64,000 bases of DNA, from assembly GCA_000934385.1 (NCBI GenBank), contig KN880448.1, positions 153,350 through 217,349 on the forward strand, in the 5' to 3' direction. Each line of letters begins with the position of its first letter. The stretch's first letter is position 1. Source of the DNA: Cylindrobasidium torrendii FP15055 ss-10 (taxonomy: Eukaryota; Basidiomycota; Agaricomycetes; Agaricales; Physalacriaceae). A program made the position numbers and the translations under genes. A model generated the notes under the pieces. The model was given only the letters and a program-made list of their open reading frames with translations. It had not been told where the DNA came from and ran no database searches. This document shows positions 46,162 through 56,897 of the stretch, in pieces.

Positions 46162-46262
46162 GCAGCTACTGTAGTCAGATTTTGTATCCCTCCGACACTT
46201 AAAGAAACCGGCATGGAAGCCATAAAACCAGATGCAGAAACCAAGGAGGAAAGGAAGAACAT

Positions 46263-46946
46263 TCAAGACGGGTCCGCTCTGTTCAACCTATTGAACTTGG
46301 GGAGCATTTCCCTAAGATATTCCGCATGTTTCCTTCGCAAATCAATTTCCTGAACTTTGCCCTTGCCGCTCCATATACGTCGTTCGGCCGCTGGTCCATA
46401 GACGATGGTATAATCATCAAGGACTTCATCCTCTGTCGGAACAGCGAGACAGCCAGCGCCAATATTCGTGAAGTTCTGTACGCGAATGGTGTGGTGCGTA
46501 CGGGAGCGTGCGCCGAACGTGTTATAGTTGCCTATGGACGGACATTCGACACCTGGAGGAAGCATGGGATTGGATTAAACATATGAAGCAAGCAGGCTTA
46601 CGAGCCATGATTTCGAAGAGATTCTCGTCCCCAATTCGCATAACCTCTTTCCGCCTGACAGGACAGCTTAGGCTCGAAGTACGGGCTGTGATTAGAGAAC
46701 GCACCTGTTCAGGATGACCGCACCCTCCTCAATGATATTGCCACTCCCAATGGCAATGGGTCCGGATATCGCAAATATTGTAGCCTTGGGATGGACTACA
46801 GTCCCTAAGGGCGGAATAGCATTGGCATTCTGCTCGTACCATCATTCGGATAACATGCCTGAGCCAATCGTTATATCCCCCTTGAGCTCTACATCTTGAC
46901 ACACAACGGCCTTCGAATGGATGGAAAACTTGTCCTTGGGCGCCAT
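46263..46946 (-). CDS. Dynactin subunit 6 (p27)
   Basis: Pointed-end subunit of dynactin, a left-handed beta-helix of hexapeptide repeats that helps the complex select cargo for dynein. Four exons. [40 protein letters not shown] and [16 protein letters not shown]; then [14 protein letters not shown]; then [47 protein letters not shown] and a C-terminal helix. Repeats of the form [LIV]-G-x4 are clear throughout. The first intron (46805-46858) uses a GC donor (TCAG|gcatgt). Length about 175 residues, normal. Confidence 0.88.
46805..46858 (-). other. GC-AG intron in the dynactin p27 gene
   Basis: 54 nt, donor TCAG|gcatgt, acceptor cccttag. Its removal restores [12 protein letters not shown]. 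Confidence 0.75.
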
Positions 46947-47213
46947 GGTGGTTGCAGGACAAGATTTATCAATACCACGTGTTTACGAAATTGGCAAAAG
47001 CGCCGTCATGTGCTCAAAAGAGGCGCCCGAATTTACAGGTCCCGGGCCTCTTCAAACTCTCTTCGTCGTTCGTAGCAGCGCAGGCAAAAAAACTCTCGAA
47101 AGAACTGATGGTCATCACGTCAAAGTAAATTAGCGGTACGTGGAAGAAGTGATTTAAATAAATAGTAAGGTTGTTAGCATCGTACTCAGTAGCCCTGTGG
47201 TAGAAACTCAAAT

Positions 47214-47262
47214 GTTATTAACAATGTCATTTATGTCACGTTATTAACATGTTATTAACATG
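47214..47262 (+). repeat. TGTTATTAACA repeat cluster, left
   Basis: Copies of (T/C)GTTATTAACA in direct order at 47214, 47240 and 47251, plus ATGTTATTTAT at 47289. Confidence 0.6.
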
Positions 47263-47881
47263 TCTGACAACCGACCTCAAAAACACCATGTTATTTATTG
47301 TCATAAAGTCAGAAAGCCCTCTGTCTATGGTAATCGTATATGACCTGACCCAGCGCGCGCCAGCATGCGAAATTGATGAGAGACCCTTGTCGCGTCTGCA
47401 CATTGGGGCCAGTGCTCCAAAGAGACAGTGGGGCTTGCAGAGGGCACCATCAGCACGGCATGCGAAAGTATTAGCCATCGACAGATCCCCCGAGACGGCC
47501 GTGTCTGCATTGTGTATCATGTTAACGTCGGGGAGAACTCTGAATGTCCCACGCTTAGGCAGACCAAGCCATGAGTAGGCCATTGCGTACAACACGCCTG
47601 GCCTGTACAATCTCAATCACACTGACCGGGGAAAACTCCAGATCATGCGACCCTAGACCGTACCAATGGAAGATTGCAATACCCCTTGGCTGAGCTCGTT
47701 CGACTGTCGTTGCACCAACGAATGATAACTTGGGGTGCGCGCGCGCGTTCATGCACGTTCATGGACGACGAGGAAGAAGTTTAGGACCGGAGAGATATCA
47801 ATATCCAGTTTATTACATTTTTAGGGTTGAAAACACGACATTTCTGGATTTAAAACGAATTTTTGACTGTTTTTGATGACT

Positions 47882-47904
47882 TGTTATTTATCTGTTAATA
47901 ACAT
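47882..47904 (-). repeat. TGTTATTAACA repeat, right, inverted
   Basis: TGTTAATAACATGG, the reverse complement of the left motif CCATGTTATTAACA, next to TTATTTATC. Confidence 0.55.
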
Positions 47905-47996
47905 GGTCATTTTTACCGACAAGCCTGTCACAAGAGGTCCAATGTTTCTGACAGTCACTAACAACACCAAAATAATTTCTAACACAGGGCTAGTAC

Positions 47997-48517
47997 TCAG
48001 ACGTCCGAAGTGAACATGTCGGGCGCGTCCCTCGGGTCGTTCACCGTCGCAGAGCACGGGTAGTCATCCCCCTCAAGCCCAGTAGTCTCGATGTAATAGT
48101 ACTCATTCGACTCCAACCTCACGGAACCCGACGTCTTGTTGATAGCAATGCACTTGTCCAAGATAGCTTGAGTAGCGGCCTTGCAGTTGGTCATGCACTG
48201 GTTGTAGTCGCCAATCTCAACGACGCCCTTCCCAGAGCATACATCCCGCGAGAACTTGATCTTGTTTTCTGGGATGCCCATTTCGTGGGAGCACTTGGGT
48301 TCTGAGCAGAGGTCGTTGGCAATGCGCTCGGCGAACAGAGGGTCGGCGTTCTCCGTAATCTGGTCACCACACTGGACGGCAGACTCGATGTCGGCCTGCG
48401 CAAAAATGGGGGCGGCGAAGAACAGCACGGTGGCGAAGTTACTGCAAACGGAGTCAAGACAGAACTCAGTGTTTTGGCAAGTGGTGTGACATACAGAATG
48501 GTGTTGCGAGAAAACAT
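47997..48517 (-). CDS. Small secreted cysteine-rich protein
   Basis: Two exons. MFSRNTIL then NFATVLFFAAPIFAQ form a signal peptide that only becomes complete after removing the 51-nt intron. The mature part, about 135 residues, has eight Cys: VQCGDQ, DLCSEPKC, DVCSGKG, QCMTNC, DKCIA and YPCSA. The even number suggests four disulfides. No known domain is recognised. It is acidic, with a motif SNEYYYIETTGLEGDD near the end. It is a candidate extracellular or effector-like protein. A strong TATA box lies 154 bp upstream. Confidence 0.75.
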
Positions 48518-48670
48518 GATGGAGAATGGGACACCTGGGAGTAAGCTCAAGAGGTTGAGGTGCAGTGGTCCGACTGTCGAAGAATTAGTCGACGGGGACG
48601 GGGAAGAGGCAAGTATCTTACAAGGCAGAAGGGCAAGGAGTGCTGGAAATATTCTGAACGACCTCTGCAC

Positions 48671-48678
48671 TTTATATA
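48671..48678 (-). promoter_or_regulatory. TATA box of the secreted Cys-rich gene
   Basis: TATATAAA on the minus strand, about 154 bp before the ATG at 48517. Confidence 0.5.
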
Positions 48679-49386
48679 CGTCTGAGAGATCCCGCCATTA
48701 CTGCTGAGGGCGGTCGGAATTCGGTAACGAATGAGACTGCCAAGAAAGAAAATGAATGCAGTACGGCAATATCCCGCCCGTGGGACGCGGTCGTTTCAGC
48801 ATACCTCAACATTATCCTGTGACTACCCTCCAATGAGACGGCATACTTCCATTAGTAAGCACACTTGCCAAAGTGCATTGTGCGCCACTTTCAGAACTGG
48901 CTGGAGTCCCCGAAACACATGCGTGTTGCACCCTCCAGACCAGCTGAGTGCAGGCTGAGCCACGAAGTATCGTCTTCCTCGTACTTGTGAGCTCAGTCAA
49001 GTGACTGCTACGTTGCTCAAGCGGCCTAGACGGAGATGCTCCGAGCTCGACCCAAGTCAACGAGCGCCGAGCCAAGTACGCACCTAGCCAGGAGTGTTCA
49101 AACGTTCATATACATAACCAACATGCTATGCATGTATGTAACATCAAAATCTGGATCCACCTGAACCCTGCCTGAACCCGTCAAAGATGGGATTCGAAGG
49201 AGCCCTTCGACTGTTCAACACAAGTTCAACGGGCCTGCTGTTTCTTGATCCTTTCTCTCCCAGAGACAGCTCCAAAAACTCCTGTTGCATATCTAGTCGC
49301 AGGTGTAGAATGTGTGTCAAAACTGTACTGCATAGCCATACCATTGTTAGCGTTCCATTCCAAGTCCATCGAAACCATCAGCATCA
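48679..49386. other. Intergenic
   Basis: About 700 bp with no recognised gene or repeat. Confidence 0.4.
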
Positions 49387-50926
49387 TCACAAAGGGTCTA
49401 CATCGCTGGAATCCAATCCATAGACCAAACCCAGCGCAACCCTAGCCGCCGCTTTGCGTCGCTCGCTCTCATCATCCATGCCCGCAATTTCGGCCTTCAT
49501 ACCTTGCAACGCACTCATCACCTGCCCAAGATCAAACGGCGCCAAGTCAAATTCCACTTCGTCGTCGTCGACATTGTCACTATTTCGACCAGCCGTCGGG
49601 GCGCCAGCTGGTCGCAAACCTCCTCCAAATATACGTTGCGCGCTCTCGCGAATCTCGTCCTTCGAAGGGAGTGCATCGGCATCATCGTCTTCGTCTTCGC
49701 TGTCCAGACGTTCATGTCCGCCTGGTAGTTCAACAGCGTCCCCAATATCTGAGTGGCTTCCCAACGAATGGTACATGATCTGCTCCTGGCCAGAAGTTGC
49801 TGCGCCAAGCAGTGAATCGAAGGAGACATCGAATGAGGCGTGTTCAAAGCTCTCGTCTGCATTTGCTTGTAACAATGTTGTCGAAGCTGCCGAGGGCGGT
49901 GCAGTCACGAACATCGAGAAGTCATCATCGAACGCATTCTGGGAGGGTGTAGTTGGGAGAGGAGTCTTCGAATCTTCGCCCCACGCTTGCTTTGAATCCA
50001 CACCGGCGGGAGACGTCGAGAACTGCGGTCGCTGCCAGGGATCTTCGGCGTCACCTTCCTCTAACCACTTAGCTAGTTCTGTTATTTCCGAGTTGAGCTT
50101 AGAGGGTGGACGATCTTCTTCAGTAGTCGATGAGTCGAAGGATGTTTCTGCCCAGTCGAGAAACGCTGATGTGCTTGAACTGGCTTGGCGCCCGGACTGC
50201 TTTGAGATCTTCTTGGACGTCTGCATAGATGGCCACATAATAGTGCTCAGTGCATCCAATACTCGTGGGAGGGATGGAATAGCTATGTAGCGTGAGTTCA
50301 GGCGAACATTAGATGACACAGCTTAACGCACTGTCTGGCTGAACCTCATGTTCCGTAGGGCTCGAGACGTCGACAAATTCAAATCCATTATTGGAAAGAT
50401 ACTCGTCGACAGCCGATGTTTCTTCTGTCTTTTCTTCCTCCTCTTCCTTGTCCTCGTCCGCGATGAAATCCGGGGGTGGTAGCCGTACCGCTAGGCTGAT
50501 TTCAGGCTCGACGCTCTTCATATCGCGTTCTAAGCGCGCAATATGATGTTTGTATGCCTGGAAGATGGTCAGAACGCGTCACATTTCGTAAGAGCCAGAC
50601 GCACCTCTCCGCGCCGCCAAGCAAAGATGACCGCGGGAACACCTTGATACTGCACTGGTGTCGTGCCCTTCACCGGCCGTGCAATGTAGTGCACATCCGC
50701 CGTATAGTACTTGTTCTTTATTGTCCATGGGATTTCGACTTCTCCAGCGCCGTCTTCGACGACAACCTCTGGCACAGCTTCGTCTCGTCCCAGGGTGCGG
50801 ACGCCTGTCACGGCGGGTTCAGGCTCAACCTGCAGCTGCGAAAGACCGAAACGAACGTTTCACGAGATCCAAAGAGGCGTCGAGTGAGGAGGAGACGACA
50901 AGGATTCGGCAGGATACATCTGACAT
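49387..50926 (-). CDS. Alpha/gamma-adaptin-binding protein p34 homologue
   Basis: Related to animal AAGAB and yeast Irc6, which help assemble AP-1/AP-2 adaptor complexes. It starts MSDVSCRILVVSSSLDASLD, a strand and loop like the start of a small GTPase fold. Then WTIKNKYYTADVHYIARPV, GVPAVIFAWRRGE and KHHIARLERDMKSVEPEISL, an acidic spacer (EEEEEKTEETS), and VDEYLSNNGFEFVDVSSPTE, the family's diagnostic segment. The C-terminal half is acidic and Ser-rich. It finishes with a helix FDLGQVMSALQGMKAEIAGM and the ARVALGLVYGLDSS end, the p34 C-terminal adaptin-binding helix region. The first intron would be only 34 nt (CTC|gtgaaa...gctgcag|GTT), which is unusually short, so the N-terminal join is uncertain. 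Confidence 0.78.
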
Positions 50927-51158
50927 GGTTGTGGTAGTGGGTGGACAAGATGGAAGTGGTGGCTGTGCGATTTGATGTGGCGCTTCTTGGAGGGTTCGAG
51001 TCCCTCATGTGTAAAGTTCATGATTTGGTAATCTTTGTACATATTCAGGTCACAGTCAACTTGATTACAGGCAAACGAGCACTGTTATGTTTTGTGGGTT
51101 TACAGTATATTATGCATCATTCTGGTTTCAACATAGGACCGTCGTAAGATAAATCGCA

Positions 51159-52853
51159 CTATCGACGAGCTTTCGCTGCCTTCTTGGTCATATACACACA
51201 TTCAACAAGTTTTATCCTCTGCCGCAGCCACGGCAGCTGCCCACTCTCGAAAAGCGGGCATCCGCTCACCCTCAACGAGTCCAGAACTGGTACGGGTTGG
51301 GCAGGCGGGTCATCCACAGTGTCTGTTTCCTTTTCCACTTGAGCAAGCGCCGTTTCTTTCTGGGACACCAGTCTCATTATAGGCCCTGTCCGCAGGTCTT
51401 GACATCCGGATGCATCCAAATTCCGTATGGCCCGTCCAACCCCTTGTGCACTCTCCGCTATCAGCGTCTCGAGCACAGGATTGATGACCCCGTTGACTAG
51501 CCTTCTCAAGGCCAGCGTCTCGAGCTCCGGTGATGCACGTATGAGACCAAGGATGGCATCTGCATCGACTATGCATGAATCCAAGGTCAGGCTGACCAGC
51601 GCTGTGGTCTCCAGCGCGCTCAAGGCAGCATCCAGTGCGGGCGGCGACTGCACTATCGACAACTCCCTGAGCACAGGAAATTGGAATACGGTGAAGAGGG
51701 AGAGCACATCAGCGTTTACACGCTCAATTCGGAAAGACTCGACCCGGGGAAGCACGAGAGCTGGCGTCTGCTCGTTTGTAGGGTCGAGTACACCAATGAG
51801 AGGGGTATTGAAGGCGAGAGTTTCGATATCTGGGGCCCCGCGAATAAAGTCATAAATGTCGATAAGATGTCGTGTACTCGTCGACGTGACGGAGAAGTGG
51901 CGGAGGGTTGGAGGTGCAGGCATTAGCGGCCCAAACATTGCGCCGTCCAAGCGTAGGGTATGCAGCGATTTGAAAGGCAGATTCAACAAGTTGTTCCGCG
52001 TCATGTTGAATATCTTGTCGTGGATCTCGAGGATCTCGAGATTCTTAGCGATGGCTTCACGGTCTGCTTGATCTCGGGGGGTGATGATATCCCAATCTTC
52101 CTGTCGGCATTCGCGCAGACAATCCCATCTGACGCCTTGGTCCAACAAGTCACTGGTCCAATTTGGAGGAAGGCAAGTCAGTCGAAGGTTTATCACGCGG
52201 AATCGTCCTTTTGCGCGCGCGAGCCAAAGTGCTGTCTTCCGCTTGGGATGCTTGCCAGTCAGAGTAAGGGTGTCCCAGAGCACCTGTGTTTCTATCGCAA
52301 TTTTACGCCAATGAGAACATACAGCAGAAATTATCAGGACAGTTGGCGCGTCGGCCTGGACAAGGTACTGGAAAGCCTCTACCAGCAGTTCGACAGGAAG
52401 CCTCACGATGTAGCAAGTCCGTTGCTTGCGATCCTGTTCTGCTTGTGATATAAGAGTGGCCATCTCTTCTCGACGTTTAGTGTCGGTTTTGTCGAGGCGA
52501 GCGATAGCCATTTCGGCCATTGATATGCACTGGTCGAACTTGGACGCACGATGGAATAGACGCGCCGAACGTGAGTAACCTTGCCATCGCGTCGGTGCAA
52601 GATCAATGACCCGTTTCGCGTCGAGCAAGGCGTCTCTGAGTTTCCCCAGTTTCTCGTTGATAGCCGAGCGGCAGTCGATGATATAGTACGGTGTGTGAGA
52701 GCCACTTTTGTCGATTGCCTGGACATTTAAAGTGAGATTTTAGGTTGGCGATTACAGTGAGTATTTGACCTCTGTGCAGGCCGATAGAGCCTCATTATAC
52801 GAGTTTTCGCGGAAAGCTTTCATTGCTGTTTCGAAATGTGGTTTCCAGGCCAT
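51159..52853 (-). CDS. TPR / F-box / LRR protein (Pof3-like)
   Basis: Probable substrate receptor of an SCF ubiquitin ligase. Exon 1 is MAWKPHFETAMKAFRENSYN to ACTE. After a 51-nt intron the protein continues in one long exon. Residues 1-120 form TPR helices (YNEALSACTE AIDK, DALLDAKRVIDLAPTRWQGY). The F-box follows at about 140-185: VRLPVELLVEAFQYLVQADA and VCSHWRKIAI with VLWDTLTL. The rest is irregular leucine-rich repeats (LEILEIHDKIF, FKSLHTLRLDG, LVSLTLDSCIV, LRVSGCPLFESGQLP), ending KKAAKARR. This domain order equals fission yeast Pof3, which acts in genome stability. About 548 residues. Confidence 0.85.
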
Positions 52854-53090
52854 GGTTGTGGGTGATGGTGGTGGTCGACGCTCAAGTTGCATTCAGCACG
52901 TGGGCGTCTTTACTGGGGACACAAGCGATAATGATTATATGTACACTGCTTTATTGAACTTGATAGAGACTGGAATTGGGCAAACCAGGTCAATAAGCGC
53001 GTCTTGGAGATCATATTGACTTGCCTTTTCCAGTCCGCGCATCATCGACATGCTTCTATTCCATTCTTTCCTTCCACCACCACCATCACA

Positions 53091-54770
53091 ATGCCGCTCA
53101 ATTACTCCAAGTGGGATGCTCTTGAGGTATGCCCAAGTACGACTGCTCTACACCATTTCTCAACGCCTCCAGCTTTCAGACGACTCGGACATCGAAACGC
53201 ATCCTAATGTTGACACGAAATCGCTCATCCGGTGCGTTGCATCACCCAAGACGTGTTATCCGCGCATCTAAGCGGCCGTATGCAGATGGAAGCAACGCGA
53301 CATCCACGAGAAGCGAGAGCAACGAAAACAAAAGATCGCATATCTAAACGCGCAGATTGCTTGCAACAAGGTCATCCAGGGAAAAGTTGACGAAATCTAC
53401 GCTACACTCAAGTCGTCAAGCACGTCCTCCCCGCTTGCATTCGTAAACTCGCTCGTGGAACGCATCACGAAGGAGCCTTCCAAGGACTGCCCTCCTACCA
53501 ATGACCCTACCAAGCTCGAGCAGACGTACGACGGCATGATCCTCACACTCCTCAACCGAGTAGTTTCTGATGCCAAAGAGAAACTGGACAAAGCATCTAC
53601 ACCAGAGTCCGAACGCGCCGACAAGATCGCAAGCTTCTTGATAGAGGGTATTGAGTTCCACCAGACAAAGCTTGCCGAATCCATCGTCGAGGATAAGCGC
53701 CAGCTAGAGGAGGAGCTTGCCGAACAGAAGAAGCACATCACCTCAGAGGATATTCACGATGGATGGGATTCCAAAGTGCGTCACCATTCTGTCGAACTCG
53801 ACAATAACTTATTTTTGTCCGTACAGTACGTCCCAGCCAAGGAGACGCCCACATCCGTTCCCACGACGAAGGTGGAGAAGAAGAAGGCGGTCACCACGGA
53901 ATTCGAGACCCTGAACTCCAGTGCGGTTGCTGCAGCTTCATCGTCCACTGCATCACCGCCCGACGAAGGCGACGAAGAAAACTCCGACGACGAGGGTGTT
54001 CCAGAACTCACACCTTCATTAGAGGCCTTCTCCAAACTGCCTCTCGACGCCTTCGAGACATCCTTCCGCTTCATTCAAGCACATCCAGATGTCATTATAC
54101 AAGGTGCAGCAGACGCCCTTCTGGTGGCTGGTTTCCGCGCCGAACAACAAGGCCAGCCAAAATATGCACGTCAATGCGTACACCAGAGCCTTTTGTTGCA
54201 GTACTGCGAGAAGCTAGGACGCGATGGTGTTCGTGTGTTTTTCAACAAGTGCGTGCATCCTTCTTTTCCATACCTTATTCGATGTTAATTCAGTGCCGCA
54301 GGATGATGTCTGGCGACCCTCGTGCGGTACCCGTGTTCAAAGAAGATGTCGAGCGCACGTACTCTCATATGAAGGAGCGTGTGCGCGTCACACAGGAGGA
54401 GATGTCGTCGCAAGGGCGTGAGCAGATACAGCTGGTGCCAGAAAACGAAGGCCAGACGATCTCGTTCAACGTTCCCGATGGACCACCTCCGGAGAACCTT
54501 GTCCTCGAGGATCCCATGCCCGAAGGAGTTGACATTGAGCAGGTCAGGGAGATGCTGCAAATACAGTGGGATGTATTCGAGTCGTTCCCGGATAACCTGA
54601 AGGCGGCTTTACGCGCGAACACCCTCGACCAGGTCAACGAGGTCCTAGGAGAGTTGGAAGTCGCCGAGGCAGAGGAAATTGTGCAAAAATTGGACATGTC
54701 GGGTATTTTGAACTTCTCATCGAGTGAAATACGGGACGAGACAGGGAAAGGAAAGGGAAAGGCGGATTAG
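53091..54770 (+). CDS. CDC37: Hsp90 co-chaperone Cdc37
   Basis: Recruits protein kinases to Hsp90. Five exons. MPLNYSKWDALE | LSDDSDIETHPNVDTKSLI | RWKQRDIHEKREQRK is the diagnostic Cdc37 N-terminus. It carries the CK2-site Ser in the LSDDSD segment, followed by a long coiled coil. The Hsp90-binding middle domain includes SFRFIQAHPDVIIQGAADAL, AEQQGQPKYARQCVHQSLL and YCEKLGRDGVRVFFNK. The C-terminal domain has PMPEGVDIEQVREMLQIQWD and a Lys-rich end. The intron inside WDSK|YVPAK is 51 nt and frame-neutral. Length about 500 residues, typical for fungi. Confidence 0.94.
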
Positions 54771-55113
54771 GTTGAGTGATAGAGAAATCTCACAGTGTAC
54801 ATTTTGTACGAACACTAGTTTGTAACATTGATGTATGTAAATGAATCTGAAGCGGCGGATATACGCCCTCTAACGAACTTCGGATTGCGAGGTCACCGAC
54901 ACCTGTTGGACACACAGGACAAATGTGTGGGCGCGATTCACTTGGATGCAACTTTCTGAGAAGAACGAGATGCAAGTATCAGGAAATAACATCAAAATAC
55001 AAGAGTATTCAATATTGTCTGAAGTAGCCTGATTAAATGTTTAAGTACATGTTTGCGTCTATGGTGTGTAGCTTGATTGGAGGAATGACATTCGTCTAGA
55101 TTCCTCGGACGTC
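54771..55113. other. Intergenic, converging ends
   Basis: 3' flanks of Cdc37 and ribose-5-phosphate isomerase. No gene. Confidence 0.5.
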
Positions 55114-56207
55114 CTACTGGCTGGCAGGGACAGTAGTCACCGACCCATCCAAGAGCTTGACCGTCACACTGCCATCGACATTTCCGAAGTACGCTGCCTG
55201 AGCCATGTGGCAGAAAAGCCCGACTTCGACGACACCGGTGAGCATCTTGATACGCGCCATGATTTTGTACGGATCCTGCATGGCCTCATGCGAGAATGGC
55301 GCGTCAATGACAAAGTTGCCATTGTCAGTCACGACTGGGCCGGCTGTATACCTGTGTCAATGAAGGCGAGTGGACAAATGGGTAGGTCGCGCACCCTTGG
55401 CAACGGCCATACGGAGCGTCGCTGACGGCGAGCCCAAGGCGGAGTGCAAGTTGTGCAGCACTTTCGCATATGCGAACGGAACAACCTCAATGGGAACTCC
55501 CGACTTGAACTGCACAATTATGTGAGCGTTTGCTTTCCCATGTCAGACCATAACGTACGTTGGTGCACAAGAAATCGACGTTCTTGCGGTAGTCCGCGAC
55601 GAGGATGAAGCTACAGACTATGTTAGATTCTGTTATCAAGACCGACTGTGAACATACGTGTTGGCAGCCTCAGCAATGACCTTCTCTCGCAGATGGCATG
55701 CACCTCCACCCTTGATGCAGTTGAGCTCAAGGTCAACCTCGTCGGCGCCGTCGATAGTCACGTCAATCTCAGGGTATTGGTCGACGTCACCCAGACTCAA
55801 TCCGGAGGACACAATCAGCTCCTTTGACTGGAAACCTGGGGGCCCAGCGTGAGCTCCCGGTGTAAGGCCGGTCCGGGGCACGCACCGGTAGGGATGAAGA
55901 CACGGTTTTCGTTTGCCTCGTCGCCTTGCATGACGATTCTCTCAACCACGTATGGTACGGTGGATCCTGCAACACAGTCAATCTCCTTGAACCAGAATAA
56001 TGCAAGCTATTGGGGCGTACCAGATCCAATGCCTATAACCTTCGGTAGCTATGAGTAGGAAATCACAAAACTAGTAGATGGACATACTCGGTACGTTGGC
56101 TTGATGTGTCTGTCCACCGCAGTCCAAGCCGCAAGCTGTTTCGACTTCTCGATGGTCGACAACACTCCCGCAGGGATGGGGGATTTGAGTAGTGGTTCTG
56201 GGGACAT
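55114..56207 (-). CDS. RKI1: Ribose-5-phosphate isomerase A
   Basis: Interconverts ribose-5-P and ribulose-5-P in the pentose phosphate pathway, cytosolic. It has [38 protein letters not shown], and the phosphate loop [17 protein letters not shown] assembled across two introns. Then [20 protein letters not shown], the active-site [20 protein letters not shown] with Asp residues, [42 protein letters not shown] and [10 protein letters not shown], ending TVPASQ. Length about 265 residues, normal. The frame is open upstream to an ATG at 56246 that would add 13 residues. Confidence 0.92.
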
Positions 56208-56897
56208 TGTCTGAGTCTCCGTGGAATAGCCAGCGAAGCAACGCACTGGTCGGGAGGTAGCTCAGGATATTTCCGCTCTTTGTCTGGTGGGGCTTAGGCC
56301 GCACGGGGTCCAGGGGCATGGGCGTCCTGCAGTTATGCGCCTGAGATGTCGTCGGATGATGCGACATCGAGCACGACGTACAAAGCGGGTTTGATTTGTT
56401 CTGGAAGAGGCATGGTGGATTTATGGTGGACAAAGGGCCGTCGAATAAAGTTGGATAGCGGCCAGCAAGATGCGTTGGGGACCAAGCACCGAATCGTAGT
56501 GAATGTCAGCGGTAAGACGCGCTTATATGCGCGATCGATCAGATTCACGAGATTGCTGAGCAATCCAGCCCATCAATTCTGGCGACTGCCCTCCTCTGAG
56601 GTGTAGGCACCATTTTTCTCCATGTAACTGGAGTGCTATTTTATGGGCCCGTCCATGCTACTCCGGATGTTGAAGAGACAGAATCCTGGGTTGGGCAGCT
56701 CACTCAGACCAGCAGATTTTGAATCATCTATATTCTGTCTACATAAAGTGTCGTCTACTACATCGAGAAGTACATATAATTATAGTGTTTACATCGTTGG
56801 GAAAATCAGCTGGAATGCGGTGTATGTGTTCCAGTTAGTGTCGTTTTGTGATGGAGTTGGAATGCTACTAGGGGAATAGTGGTGGGGGATCGAGTGA
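56208..56897. other. Promoter of ribose-5-phosphate isomerase and intergenic
   Basis: A 76-codon minus frame at 56333-56563 has no domain and is probably not a gene. Confidence 0.4.

Larger units (their letters stand above)
46947..47996. other. Intergenic with TGTTATTAACA repeats
   Basis: AT-rich flanks with repeated TGTTATTAACA (see repeat entries) enclose a GC-richer core of about 500 bp. The core contains a 126-codon minus frame with no known domain. Confidence 0.4.

Noticed and set aside
47236..47616. 126-codon minus frame inside the TGTTATTAACA segment as a transposase
   Set aside because: No DDE or zinc-finger pattern and far too short.
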